Assembly (NCBI RefSeq): GCF_030814015.1 | Contig: NZ_JAUSUL010000002.1 | Span: forward strand, 558,001 to 622,000 | Length of the DNA stretch: 64,000 nt | Direction of reading: 5' to 3' | Origin: Amorphus orientalis | Lineage (GTDB): Bacteria; Pseudomonadota; Alphaproteobacteria; Rhizobiales; Amorphaceae | Shown: positions 9,071-18,478 of the stretch, in pieces | Layout: every line of letters starts with the position of its first letter | Numbering within the stretch: position 1 is the first letter of the stretch | The notes under the pieces: generated by a model | What the model was told of the DNA's origin: nothing | Seen by the model: the letters and a program-made list of their open reading frames with translations, nothing else | Databases searched by the model: none | Position numbers and translations under genes: made by a program

Positions 9071-9091
9071 GTCGGCTCAGAGCGGTGCGCC

Positions 9092-12000
9092 TCAGGCGAG
9101 GCGGCCGCTGGCGTGGGCAAGCATGGTATAGAGCTTGCCCGTCTCCGAGGTGAGGTAGGTCCGGCTGGTGGACCCCGACCGGTCGGTCTGGGCGACTTCC
9201 GAGATCAGCTGCTCGAAGTCGTCCACGTACCGGTCGACAGCCTCGCGGAAATCCCGGTCGCGCTGATACTTGCGGCGGATCTCGTCGAAGGTCTGCTGCC
9301 CCTCCATGGTGTAGAGGCGGCGGCTGAAGACCTTGCGCTCGCCGCGATTGTAGCGCTGCCAGGCTTCCCGGTAGGTGTCCTCGTCCACGGCCCGCGACAT
9401 GTCGTTGGACAGGACGTCGAGGCTCTCGGTCGCCGGGGTGGCCTCATGTTCCACCTCCGGACGGCCGCGGGATCCGCGATCGTCGTCCTCGTGGGCCGAG
9501 GCGCGGCGGAGCAGATCGGCGACCCAACCCGTCGCCTGGCCGGTTCCCTCGTCGGGGTCGGGCAGACGCTGGGCCGGACGCTGATCCCGGCCACCGCCGC
9601 CGCCGCCGCGCTGCTGCGGTGCCTGACGGGCGCGTGCCGGGGCCGGGGCCCGGGCGGCTTCAGCCTGGCGCGGCGCCGGCTGCTCGGTCCGCGCCGGAGC
9701 GCGTTCCATCACCACCGCATCCGGCTCGGCGTCCGACACGTCGGTGACCGCCATCGTGTCAGCCTCGGCCTGCGGCCGTGCCGGCCGGCGGGCCTGACGG
9801 GCCTCGATGGCCGAGCGGGGCTGCTCGGTGTGGGCGGAGACGATGTTGGCGAGCTCCTTGAGGGCCTCGATCTGGTCGGTGACGGCCCGGCGCATGGCGG
9901 CGGAATTCTCCATCGCCTCGTCGGGCAGTTCCAGGACGCCCCGCTTCATCTCGCTGCGCGTGGCTTCCAGTTCCCGCTTCATCTGCTCGGCGGCGGACCG
10001 CATGTCCTCCGTCGCGCTGGTGAACCGGGACGCCATCTCGCGCAGCGATTGGCTCATCTCCTCCGACATCGCCGACTGGGCTTCGCGGACGGCTTCACGC
10101 GCCCGGTTGCCCTGGTCGCTCGCGGAAGAGGCAATCGCTGCGAGCTGGTCGGCCAGGCTCTCGGAGGCCTGCTCCACGGTCCGTTCGATCAGGGTGGAGG
10201 TTTCCTGCGCCCGGCTCTCGGCGGAAGAGATGGACTGCTCGACCCGGGCGAGGAAGCCCTTCATGGTCTGGTCGATGGTGTCCGTCTTCTCCGTCAGCGA
10301 CGAGGCGATCTCCTCGATGGCCGCACGGTGTTCCGCCATGGTGCCTTCCACCGTCTGGTGGGCGGCCTCGAAGCGGCGGGTGGCGTCGAGCAGGCCGCTG
10401 GTCTGGCCGTCGATCTGGCGGTGGAGCGCCTGCAGGCTCTCCAGGGCGCCACTGGTCAGGCTGCGCAGCTCCTCCGTCTGAGTGGCGAGGGTCTCGCCGG
10501 TCTGGGAGGAGGTGCGGCCAGCCTCGTCGACGCTCTCCTGGAACCGGCGGAGCTGGTCGCCGAGGGCCGATTCGACCTCCGACATCGCGCCGCCGATCGC
10601 CGACAGGGTCTCGTGGAGGCTGGTGTTGTTGCTCTCCAGATTGCCCACCAGCGCGCTGAGGTCCTCACGCAGCGTGCGCTTGAGTTCCTCTGACTCCTCG
10701 CTGAACCGGCGCGAGGCGTCGGTGAGGATCGACTGCAGCCCGTTGCCGTCGGCGGAGATCTTCTCGGCGATCTCCGAAAGCGGCGTGATGGAGGTCTCCA
10801 CGGTGGTCTGAACCGCCTCGCGCAGCACGCTCTGAGCCCGGTCGCTCTCCTGCTTGAGGCTCGTGGCGATGTCGCTCGTGCCGTCGCGGGTGAGGCGGTC
10901 GATCTCTTCCAGGTGGCTGCGGAAGGTCGCGGTGATCTCCGTCTGGCTTTCGTTCAGGCCGCGGGCGACGTCGCGGGCACGCTCGATCAGCGTGTCGCTG
11001 AGCCGCTCGATGCGGCCGTCCAGCGCCTGCTCCATGGATTCGAGCCGGCGTCCGAGGACCTCGTCGATCTCCTTGCCGCGGATGCCGACGGTCTCCACCA
11101 GCTCGGTGGCGCGCCCGTCGACCAGCTCCCGGAAACCGGTGAGCTGCTGCTCGAAGCGGTCCTGCACCGAGCCAGCGCGGGCGGTGAGGATCTCCTCGAA
11201 GTGGCCGATCTGGCTCGACAGTGCCGAGTTGAGGCTCTCGCTGCGGTTGGACAGGAGGTCGTCGAGGCGCTGGGCCTGGGCGTCGAGGCGCGCCTCGAAC
11301 CCGTCGCCCGAGCTCGACAGCAGCGAGTCGAGGTGGCCGATATAGCCTTCGATCCGCGTGTTGAGCTCGCCGCCGCGGGACGACAGCAGCTCGTCGAGAC
11401 GGCTGACGTTCTGGCCGAGACTGCGCTCCATGCCTTCGGAGTGGCCGGACAGGACCTCGTCGAGGCGCGTGGCGGTTTCCTGGCTCGCCAGACGGATCTG
11501 GTCGCTGCGCTCGGCCAGGAGCTCGTTGATGCGGGTCATGCTGTCGTCGACGGAGGCGCGCATCTCGCCGTGACGCGAGGTGAGCACTTCGTCCAGGCGC
11601 GACACGCTGCGGTCCACCGTCGAGCGGATGTGACCTTCGTGCGAGGACAGCACCTCGTCGAGACGGCCGACATTCTGGTCCACATGGGTGCGGATCTGCT
11701 CGCCCTGGGTTTCCAGACGTTCGGCGACCGCGCCGGCGCTCTTGGTGATCTCCTCGGCCACCTTGGCGCCGCGCTGGCCGATGGCGCGGGAGATTTCCGC
11801 ACCGGCGGTCGCCAGCGTCTCGCCGAGTTCGGCCGTACGCGTGCCGAGCGTGGCGGACGCGTTGTGGACCATGTCGCCGATCCGGCCTTCCAGCGAGCCC
11901 GCATGCCCCTCCAGGGTCTCGGCGAGCTCGGTGGTGTGGTAGCCGAGCGTGGAGGTGATGGCGCGGACGGCGCCGTCGATCCGCTCGTTGAAGCTGGACG

Positions 12001-15000
12001 CCTGATGGTCGAGAGCCTCGCCGAGGGAACCGGTGTGGCCGTCGAGCGACGAGGTGATGGCGTAGATCGCCTCCTGGACACGCTCCTCGAACGCACCGGC
12101 CCGGCCTTCGATGGTCTCCGCAAGGGCCTCGGTCTGATTGCCGAGCGAGGCGGTCGTGGTCTGCACCAGGGTGCCGACACGGTGCTCCAGGGCTCCGGTC
12201 CGGTCCTCGATGACGTTCGCGATGCGGTCGGTCTGAGCCTCCAGAGTGGAGGAGGCGGACTGAACCGCGGTCTCGATCCGGCCCTCGAGCGAGCCGGTCC
12301 GGGTCTCCAGCATCTCCGCGAGGGCGTCGGTCTGGTTGCCCAGCGATGCCGTCACGGTCTGCATGAGGTTGCCGACCCGGTCCTCCAGGGCGCCGGTGCG
12401 GCTCTCGATGACATCCACGATCCGCCCGGCCTGAGCCTCCAGGGAAGACGAGGCGGACTGGGCCGCGGCCTCCAGCCGCTCTTCCAGCGTACCGGTGCGG
12501 CTCTCGATCGCTTCCGCCATCAGGCTGGTCTGGATCTCAAGCGAGGAGGAGGCAGAGCGCACCGCGCTTTCCACTCGGCTCTCCATGGAGCCCGTGCGGC
12601 CCTCGATCGCTTCCGCGAGCAGGGTGGTCTGGTTCTCCAGCGAGGACGAGACGGACTGCACGGCGGTCTCGACGCGGCTTTCGAACGAGCCGGTCCGGCT
12701 CTCGATGGTTTCGGCGAGCGACCAGGTGTGCTGGTCCAGCGACGCGGTGAGCGACTGAACGGCGGAGCCGACCCGCTCCTCGAACGCACCGGTCTTCTCG
12801 TCCAGGGTGCTGGAGAGGGTGGTGGTCGATTCGGAGAACAGCTCGGCAAAGTGGGCCGCCGAGGTCGACAGCGTCTCGTCGAGGGTCCGTCCTTCCACAG
12901 AGATCGTCTCGTAGATGCGCTCGACGCTCTGGGAAATCCGCTCGGCGAGCGCGTATCCGGACACCGAGATGCTCTCGTCCAGGCGCGACGCGCTGGCGTC
13001 CAGGTGGCCGGCGAGGGCCTCCGACTGCTGGGCGAACTCCGAGATCATGGCGTTGCTGGTCTCGCTGAGGGCGGAGACCACCTGCTCGACCTCGGTGGTG
13101 AAGCGGCCGGTGACGCTCTCGGCGTAGCTGGAGAGCTGGCCGACCACTTCCTCGCTGCGGGTGCTGAGCTGGCTGTCGAACGCGGTGACGGCCGTTTCCA
13201 GGGTTTCCTGCAGTTCGCGGTTGCGGGCCTCGAACGAGGATTCCAGCAGTTCGCGCCGACCCGACAGGAGTTCGTCGGCGCTGGCGATCTGGGCCTCGAT
13301 GGTGCTGGCGAACTCGGTCGAGCGCTGGTCGATGACCTCGGCAGCCCGCTCGGTGAGCGAGGAGAGGGTGCCTTCGATCTCCGCCATCCGGCTGTCGACG
13401 CTGTCGCCGAGGGCGTCGTTGGCCGCACCGATGGTTCCGAGCAGGCGCTCGCCGGTGTCGCTGAGGGCGTAGTGGAGATCGGTGACCTTGCCGTCGATGG
13501 ACGACACCAGCCGGGTCGCGGTCTCGGTGAGGGCGGTGTCGACGGACGTCGCGCGCTCCTCGAAGCCGAGAACGATCCGCTCGGTGACCTCGCTGAGATT
13601 GGTCTCCAGGCCGGACAGCCGCTCGTCGAGTTCGACGGTGAAGCGGCCGGCAGTGCCGAGGATGGCGGTGTCGATGGCCGACAGGCGCTCCTCGATGGTT
13701 TGGCTGAGGCGCTCGCCGGCGACGGCGACGGTGTTGTCCACCGCGGACAGGCGGTCGTCGATGGTGCCGGAGAGCTGGGCGCTCGCGCCGTCGAGGGAGG
13801 CGGTGATGCGCTCGTGGGCCGTATCCAGCGACAGCATCAGCGCTTCCGAGCGCTCGTCCACGCCCGTGGTGACACGCTCCGCGGCCCCGACCAGGGTCTG
13901 GTCGAAGCGCTCCAGATGGCCGTCCACCGTGGTGGTCAGGCGGCCGCCGGCCTCCTCGATGGCGGTGGTGACCCGGTCCTCGGTGGTGAACAGCATCTCG
14001 TGCAGGTTGGTGAAGCGTTCGTCGAAGCTGGACGCGATCCGTTCGCTGGCCTGGCCGACCGACTGCTCGAAGGCTTCCATCCGGTCGTCGAACATCGCCG
14101 TGAACCGGCCGTCGGCGCTGTCGATCGCCGCCGTAACCCGGTGTTCGGCGGAGGTGAGGGCCTCGTGCAGGCTGCTGGAGCGCTGATCGAAGACCGACGC
14201 CATCCGCTCGCTGGAGGTCTCGAAGAGCGTGTTGAGCGCGCCGAGCCGGTCGCCGACCAGGTCGGACAACTGGGTGGACGCGCCATCGACCGCGCCGACG
14301 ATCTCGGTGCGCGAGGTTTCGACCAGCGTGTTGAAGCTGCCGAGGCGGTCGTAGACGGCGTTGGAGAACTGGGTGGAGGCGCCGTCGATCGCTCCCACGA
14401 CGTCGTCGCGGGAGGTCTCGAACAGGGCGTTGAAGCTGCCCAGCCGTTCGTTGACGGTGTCGGAGAACTGGACCGAGGCGCCGTCGATCGCACCGACCAC
14501 CTGCTCGTGGGCGGTGGAGAGGGTCGCGTTGAGCGCGTCGTAGCGCTGCGACACCGTCTCGGACAGACGCATGCTGGCGGTGTTGACGGCGTCATCGAGG
14601 GCGCCGAGCCGCTCGTCCACGGTCCCGGTGAAGCGGGCGGTGGCGCTGTCGAGCTGCTGGCCCACCTTTTCGTTGGTCGCCTGCAGCGAGGCGTCGAGCG
14701 CCTCGAAGCGCGCACCGATGGACGCCACCACCTGGTCGCCGGCGGAGGTGAGCGACTGGGTGAGGCTGTCACGGGCGGTATCGACTTCGCCGCGCACGTC
14801 GCCCACCAGCGACTGCAGCGTTTCCGTCAGCGTCGACTGGCTCAGGTCGAGCTGCGACTTGAGCTGGTTGGCGTTGTTGGCCACTTCCTGGCGCTCGTTG
14901 ACCAGCTCGTTGATCAGGTTGCGGATCGTGACCTCGTGCTCGCCATAGGTCCGCTCCAGGGCGGAAACCTCGCGCTTGACGAGGACTTCCAGTTCACTGG

Positions 15001-15718
15001 CCCGGGCAAGCGCGCGTTCGATGCCGTCGCCCATCGCCGCGACCTCGCGGCGGATGGTCTGGCCAACCGTCACCATGCCTTCCGACATGTTGGTCTCGGG
15101 CTCGGCGAGCTTTAGTGCGACGTCGGTCATGGAGCGCGCCGCCAGCCGGAACTCCTGGCCACGGCGCACCATGTAGCCGATGGCGAAGAACATCAGGACC
15201 GGAATGCCGAGCAGCGCCAGCAGAACCAGGAACTCGGTGGTGCCGGCGAAAGCGGTGAAGGCTTCTGGGCTTGCGAATGCGCCGGAGACCTGCTGCGAGG
15301 CGATGGCGATCCCGGCACCGACCCAGACGACGCTCATCAGCGCGGCGATCCCGATCGGCCAGTTGGACGGACGCTGGGACGCGGCGAGGGCGAGGCGCGC
15401 GTCGTGGCGGTCGTCATTGGCGGCGGAACTCGGCCGGGTGAGGCCACGCCGGCGCGGCTTGGCGGGCTCCGGCTCGGCTTCCGGTTCGCTGTCCTCAAGC
15501 TCCGCGTCGGCGTTTGCGGACGACTGCTCTTTCTGGCTCATCGCCTCCAGAGCGGCCGCCATCTCCGCTTCGATCGCATCGGAGAAGTCCGATTCCGACT
15601 TTTTGCTCTTGGGCTTGCGGGTGTCACCCGACGTCTGGCCCAAATCGAAGAGTGCCTCTTCCACGGCGGAAAGGGCAGCCTCAGCGGGATCGTTCGCCTT
15701 CGAAGATTGCGTGGCCAT
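9092..15718 (-). CDS. gpr: Giant membrane-anchored coiled-coil protein, GPR/RgsE (growth pole ring) homologue
   Basis: A 2208-residue protein with an acidic cytoplasmic N-terminus, two membrane segments (about 121-141 and 162-183) separated by a short loop, then about 1700 residues of almost uninterrupted amphipathic helix built on 11/33-residue apolipoprotein-like repeats. A Pro/Ala/Gly-rich linker follows (about 1960-2060), then a compact conserved C-terminal domain (last ~130 residues, with T-Y-R-E-A-W-Q-R-Y-N-R-G-E-R). Size, topology and repeat type match GPR of Agrobacterium tumefaciens and RgsE of Sinorhizobium, which form a ring at the growing pole and are needed for polar growth and rod shape. 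Repeat blocks are near-identical at residues 407-505 and 993-1289. The assignment is from memory of the family, not a search; a generic apolipoprotein-like coiled coil is the alternative. Confidence 0.82.
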   Translation of the reverse strand: MATQSSKANDPAEAALSAVEEALFDLGQTSGDTRKPKSKKSESDFSDAIEAEMAAALEAMSQKEQSSANADAELEDSEPEAEPEPAKPRRRGLTRPSSAANDDRHDARLALAASQRPSNWPIGIAALMSVVWVGAGIAIASQQVSGAFASPEAFTAFAGTTEFLVLLALLGIPVLMFFAIGYMVRRGQEFRLAARSMTDVALKLAEPETNMSEGMVTVGQTIRREVAAMGDGIERALARASELEVLVKREVSALERTYGEHEVTIRNLINELVNERQEVANNANQLKSQLDLSQSTLTETLQSLVGDVRGEVDTARDSLTQSLTSAGDQVVASIGARFEALDASLQATNEKVGQQLDSATARFTGTVDERLGALDDAVNTASMRLSETVSQRYDALNATLSTAHEQVVGAIDGASVQFSDTVNERLGSFNALFETSRDDVVGAIDGASTQFSNAVYDRLGSFNTLVETSRTEIVGAVDGASTQLSDLVGDRLGALNTLFETSSERMASVFDQRSSSLHEALTSAEHRVTAAIDSADGRFTAMFDDRMEAFEQSVGQASERIASSFDERFTNLHEMLFTTEDRVTTAIEEAGGRLTTTVDGHLERFDQTLVGAAERVTTGVDERSEALMLSLDTAHERITASLDGASAQLSGTIDDRLSAVDNTVAVAGERLSQTIEERLSAIDTAILGTAGRFTVELDERLSGLETNLSEVTERIVLGFEERATSVDTALTETATRLVSSIDGKVTDLHYALSDTGERLLGTIGAANDALGDSVDSRMAEIEGTLSSLTERAAEVIDQRSTEFASTIEAQIASADELLSGRRELLESSFEARNRELQETLETAVTAFDSQLSTRSEEVVGQLSSYAESVTGRFTTEVEQVVSALSETSNAMISEFAQQSEALAGHLDASASRLDESISVSGYALAERISQSVERIYETISVEGRTLDETLSTSAAHFAELFSESTTTLSSTLDEKTGAFEERVGSAVQSLTASLDQHTWSLAETIESRTGSFESRVETAVQSVSSSLENQTTLLAEAIEGRTGSMESRVESAVRSASSSLEIQTSLMAEAIESRTGTLEERLEAAAQSASSSLEAQAGRIVDVIESRTGALEDRVGNLMQTVTASLGNQTDALAEMLETRTGSLEGRIETAVQSASSTLEAQTDRIANVIEDRTGALEHRVGTLVQTTTASLGNQTEALAETIEGRAGAFEERVQEAIYAITSSLDGHTGSLGEALDHQASSFNERIDGAVRAITSTLGYHTTELAETLEGHAGSLEGRIGDMVHNASATLGTRTAELGETLATAGAEISRAIGQRGAKVAEEITKSAGAVAERLETQGEQIRTHVDQNVGRLDEVLSSHEGHIRSTVDRSVSRLDEVLTSRHGEMRASVDDSMTRINELLAERSDQIRLASQETATRLDEVLSGHSEGMERSLGQNVSRLDELLSSRGGELNTRIEGYIGHLDSLLSSSGDGFEARLDAQAQRLDDLLSNRSESLNSALSSQIGHFEEILTARAGSVQDRFEQQLTGFRELVDGRATELVETVGIRGKEIDEVLGRRLESMEQALDGRIERLSDTLIERARDVARGLNESQTEITATFRSHLEEIDRLTRDGTSDIATSLKQESDRAQSVLREAVQTTVETSITPLSEIAEKISADGNGLQSILTDASRRFSEESEELKRTLREDLSALVGNLESNNTSLHETLSAIGGAMSEVESALGDQLRRFQESVDEAGRTSSQTGETLATQTEELRSLTSGALESLQALHRQIDGQTSGLLDATRRFEAAHQTVEGTMAEHRAAIEEIASSLTEKTDTIDQTMKGFLARVEQSISSAESRAQETSTLIERTVEQASESLADQLAAIASSASDQGNRAREAVREAQSAMSEEMSQSLREMASRFTSATEDMRSAAEQMKRELEATRSEMKRGVLELPDEAMENSAAMRRAVTDQIEALKELANIVSAHTEQPRSAIEARQARRPARPQAEADTMAVTDVSDAEPDAVVMERAPARTEQPAPRQAEAARAPAPARARQAPQQRGGGGGGRDQRPAQRLPDPDEGTGQATGWVADLLRRASAHEDDDRGSRGRPEVEHEATPATESLDVLSNDMSRAVDEDTYREAWQRYNRGERKVFSRRLYTMEGQQTFDEIRRKYQRDRDFREAVDRYVDDFEQLISEVAQTDRSGSTSRTYLTSETGKLYTMLAHASGRLA
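11852..12742 (-). repeat. Nine tandem 99-bp repeats inside the GPR-like gene
   Basis: Residues 993-1289 are nine consecutive 33-residue units. Each has the form (S/T)-L-x-x-(Q/H)-T-x-x-L-A-E-x-(I/L)-E-x-R-x-G-x-(F/L/M)-E-x-R-(V/I), followed by about ten small or polar residues. No insertions or deletions break the 33-residue phase, which equals three 11-residue helical repeats. The DNA repeats are similar enough to favour unequal recombination. Confidence 0.85.
14204..14500 (-). repeat. Three further 99-bp repeats in the GPR-like gene
   Basis: Residues 407-439, 440-472 and 473-505 are three units of the type (V/I)-V-G-A-(I/V)-D-G-A-S, then Q, then D/N-R-L-G-(S/A)-(F/L)-N, ending F-E-T-S or V-E-T-S. 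The unit sequence differs from the 11852-12742 block but keeps the same 33-residue length, pointing to separate local duplications of one ancestral helical period. Confidence 0.8.
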
Positions 15719-16154
15719 GGTGTCTTGTCGCCTCGCGTCCGTACGCTGTACTCATCGGGTCAACCGGCTGCCCACTACTCGGGCCGCAGGTCCGGAATGC
15801 CTCTCGGCGCTTCCCACCCCACGCGTCATCGGTGAACCGGGTCGGTTCCGGCATCGCCGAAGCCCGATCGAAGTGGTTCGTCGGGCCGGCTCAAGACTGT
15901 TCGCAAATCACCCGATCGTCGCGTGAAACGGGAATTCTTAATAATTTGGTAATCGCATATCCGGAGGTCCGGAACAAGGAAACGACCTGAGTAGACAGGG
16001 GTCTATGGTTAATGTTCGCGGCGAGTGAGACGGACCGCTGGCGAAAATGCGGCGGCAACATGGCGCGGCTATTCAAGTCGCCCGGACTTGACGTGGGGTG
16101 GCAACTCGATATGTCGGGCGGGACGTTTCGATAACAGTTCGAAATTGGGATCAG
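15719..16154. other. Intergenic region between the GPR-like gene and the ferredoxin gene
   Basis: This 436-base divergent gap has no convincing gene. The stretch 15931-15960 is notably A/T-rich for this genome and contains TTAA at 15938-15941, seven bases, then GTAA at 15949-15952. That is one mismatch from the CtrA box TTAA-N7-TTAA and would suit cell-cycle control of a polar-growth gene. The site is about 220 bases upstream of the GPR start. The match is weak, and A/T-rich promoter DNA can produce it by chance. Confidence 0.3.
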
Positions 16155-16475
16155 ATGGCGAAGATCACTTACATTACCGCAGACGACGAGACCTTCGAGG
16201 TCAACGCGGAACCCGGATCCACGGTGATGGAGAACGCCGTGCGCAACATGGTGCCCGGTATCGAGGCCGAGTGCGGCGGCGCGTGCGCGTGCGCGACCTG
16301 TCACGTCTACGTGGACGAGGCCTGGACGGAGAAGACCGGGTCGCCCTCCGAAATGGAGGAGGACATGCTGGATTTCGCCTACGACGTGCAGCCGAATTCG
16401 CGCCTGTCGTGCCAGATCAGGGTGTCGGACGAGCTGAATGGACTCGTCGTCCGCGTGCCCGAACGCCAGGCCTGA
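16155..16475 (+). CDS. [2Fe-2S] ferredoxin, adrenodoxin type
   Basis: A 106-residue electron carrier. Five Cys are present: 40, 44, 46, 49 and 86. Cys40, 46, 49 and 86 fit the C-x5-C-x2-C...C ligand set of adrenodoxin/FdVI-type ferredoxins, and Cys44 is extra. The segment [15 protein letters not shown] is diagnostic. ATG 16155 with an upstream TTGGGA is chosen; an upstream ATG at 16098 would add a tail that homologues lack. This class feeds electrons to P450s or serves in Fe-S and haem-A biogenesis; no partner reductase or P450 is adjacent. It converges on the ETF-QO gene across a strong hairpin. Confidence 0.92.
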   Translation: MAKITYITADDETFEVNAEPGSTVMENAVRNMVPGIEAECGGACACATCHVYVDEAWTEKTGSPSEMEEDMLDFAYDVQPNSRLSCQIRVSDELNGLVVRVPERQA

Positions 16476-16602
16476 CGAGCCTTAGCACGAAATGCCCGGC
16501 CCCGGCTTCGCACCTCACCCGGCACTTCAATTTGTCAGTATATATATTTGAAAAATAACGACTTTGCCGGATTTAAGGGCATTCCCATCCGGTGATCGAT
16601 CG

Positions 16603-16634
16603 AACGGGCCGTCCAGCCGGACGGCCCGTTTTCG
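16603..16634. terminator. Perfect 12-bp hairpin between ferredoxin and ETF-QO genes
   Basis: AACGGGCCGTCC (16603-16614), loop AGCC, GGACGGCCCGTT (16619-16630), then TTCG on the plus strand. A 12-base perfect stem with a four-base loop is strongly terminator-like. The T-run is short on both strands. It lies 7 bases beyond the ETF-QO stop and about 130 bases after the ferredoxin stop. Just before it, 16540-16557 is an unusual A/T-rich patch. Confidence 0.7.
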
Positions 16635-16641
16635 TTTCCGC

Positions 16642-18315
16642 CTACATGTTCGGGTAGTTCGGTCCGCCGCCGCCTTCCGGCACGGTCCAGACAATGTTCT
16701 GGTTCGGGTCCTTGATGTCGCACGTCTTGCAGTGGACGCAGTTCTGCGCGTTGATCACGAAGCGCGGATCGCTGTCCTGATCGACCCATTCGTACACGCC
16801 GGCCGGGCAGTAGCGCTGAGACGGGCCGGCATAGGTCTTCCACTCCGACTCCTTCTGCAGCGCCATGTCCTGCACCTTGAGGTGGGTCGGCTGGTCTTCC
16901 TCGTGATTGGTGTTGGACAAGAAGACCGACGACAGACGGTCGAACGAGATCACGCCGTCCGGCTTGGGATAGGTGATCGGCTTGCACTCCTCCGCCGGCC
17001 TGGTGGAGGCGGCGTCGGTCTTGCCGTGGGACAGGGTGCCGAACGGGGACACCCCGATCAGTGACTGCATCCACATGTCCAGGCCGCCGAGCGCCACGCC
17101 GACCGCCGTGCCGAAGCGGGACCACAGCGGTTTCACGTTGCGGACCCGCCACAGATCCTTGCCGATCTCCGAGCTGCGCCAGGCCGCGTCGTAGCCCTCG
17201 ATCTCGTCGTTGGCGCGGCCCTCGGCCAGTGCCGAATGCACGTGTTCGGCCGCCAGCATTCCCGACAGCATCGCGTTGTGGGAGCCCTTGATGCGCGGCA
17301 CGTTCACGAAGCCGGCCGAGCAGCCGATCAGGGCGCCGCCGGGGAAGGTGAGCTTGGGCACCGACTGGTATCCGCCCTCGGTGATGGCCCGGGCGCCGTA
17401 GGACAGGCGCTTGCCGCCCTCGAAGGTTTCCGCGATCGCCGGATGGGTCTTGAAGCGCTGAAACTCCTCGAACGGGTTCAGGTACGGGTTCTCGTAGTTC
17501 AGGTGAACCACGAAGCCCACGGCGACCTGATTGTCTTCGAGGTGATAGAGAAACGACCCGCCGCCGGTCTTGTTGCCAAGCGGCCAGCCGAACGAATGCT
17601 GGACGAGGCCCTGGCGGTGCTTTTCGGGGGCGATCTGCCAGAGTTCCTTGAGTCCGATGCCGAATTTCGGCGGGTCCCGGCCTTCATCCAGGTCGAACTT
17701 GGAGATCGCCATCTTCGCCAGCGACCCGCGCACGCCTTCGGCGATCAGCACGTACTTGCCGCGCAGCTCCATGCCGGGCGTGTAGCTGGCCTTGCGGTCG
17801 CCGTCCTTGCCGATGCCCATGTCGCCGGTCGCCACGCCGACGACGGCTCCGGCGTCGTCATAGAGAAGCTCCGCGGCGGCGAAACCCGGATAGATTTCCA
17901 CGCCGAGCGCTTCCGCCTTTTCGCCCAGCCAGCGGCACACATTGCCCAGCGAAACCACGTAGTTGCCGTGGTTCGACATCAGCCCGGGCATGAACATGTT
18001 GGGCAGCCGGACGCTGCCACTTGGACCGAGATACAGGAAATGGTCGTCGGTCACGGCCGTCTTGATGGGGGTATCTTCGTTGCGCCACTCGGGCAGCAGC
18101 CTGTCGAGGCCGATCGGATCGATGACCGCGCCGGAGAGGATGTGGGCGCCGACTTCGGACCCTTTTTCGAGTACGACCACGGAGAGTTCGGATCCGGATT
18201 CCTCGGCGAGCTGTCGCAGACGGATCGCCGCGGACAGGCCGGCCGGCCCTGCGCCCACGATGACCACGTCGTACTCCATGCTTTCGCGTTCGACGGCTGC
18301 GTCACTCTCGCTCAT
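16642..18315 (-). CDS. Electron transfer flavoprotein-ubiquinone oxidoreductase (ETF-QO)
   Basis: Membrane-associated flavo-iron-sulfur enzyme that passes electrons from ETF (fatty-acid and amino-acid dehydrogenases) to ubiquinone. The 557 residues fit bacterial ETF-QO. An FAD-binding motif, V-V-I-V-G-A-G-P-A-G-L-S-A-A, is near residue 18. The quinone-binding central part includes the E-G-V-R-G-S-L and G-C-S-A-G-F-V-N-V-P segments. The C-terminal [4Fe-4S] domain shows C-V-H-C-K-T-C-D-I-K-D-P and ends G-G-P-N-Y-P-N-M. The start (complement of 18313-18315) is picked because GAGG lies six bases upstream; the open frame extends further but without support. The etfA/etfB genes are not in the window. 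Confidence 0.95.
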   Translation of the reverse strand: MSESDAAVERESMEYDVVIVGAGPAGLSAAIRLRQLAEESGSELSVVVLEKGSEVGAHILSGAVIDPIGLDRLLPEWRNEDTPIKTAVTDDHFLYLGPSGSVRLPNMFMPGLMSNHGNYVVSLGNVCRWLGEKAEALGVEIYPGFAAAELLYDDAGAVVGVATGDMGIGKDGDRKASYTPGMELRGKYVLIAEGVRGSLAKMAISKFDLDEGRDPPKFGIGLKELWQIAPEKHRQGLVQHSFGWPLGNKTGGGSFLYHLEDNQVAVGFVVHLNYENPYLNPFEEFQRFKTHPAIAETFEGGKRLSYGARAITEGGYQSVPKLTFPGGALIGCSAGFVNVPRIKGSHNAMLSGMLAAEHVHSALAEGRANDEIEGYDAAWRSSEIGKDLWRVRNVKPLWSRFGTAVGVALGGLDMWMQSLIGVSPFGTLSHGKTDAASTRPAEECKPITYPKPDGVISFDRLSSVFLSNTNHEEDQPTHLKVQDMALQKESEWKTYAGPSQRYCPAGVYEWVDQDSDPRFVINAQNCVHCKTCDIKDPNQNIVWTVPEGGGGPNYPNM

Positions 18316-18478
18316 ACCCATCCTCTGTCTGTTCACGCTCTGGCGGCGCACACTGAATTGATAGCAGTTCCAGGATACTTGCATCACCCCTTTGTGCCGT
18401 GAACACTGCGGCTTGGGGTCGACGTGGATAATGCTTCTGGCGCATTCTGGTTCTGCGACGAAGCGCGGAGGCGAAGGT

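Noticed and set aside
10913-15115. A 1400-codon open frame on the plus strand opposite the GPR-like gene
   Set aside because: It is the antisense of a high-G+C repeated gene in which stops are rare. Its translation is rich in Gly, Arg, Val and Asp with no domain, and the minus frame has clear membrane segments, repeats and a conserved C-terminus.
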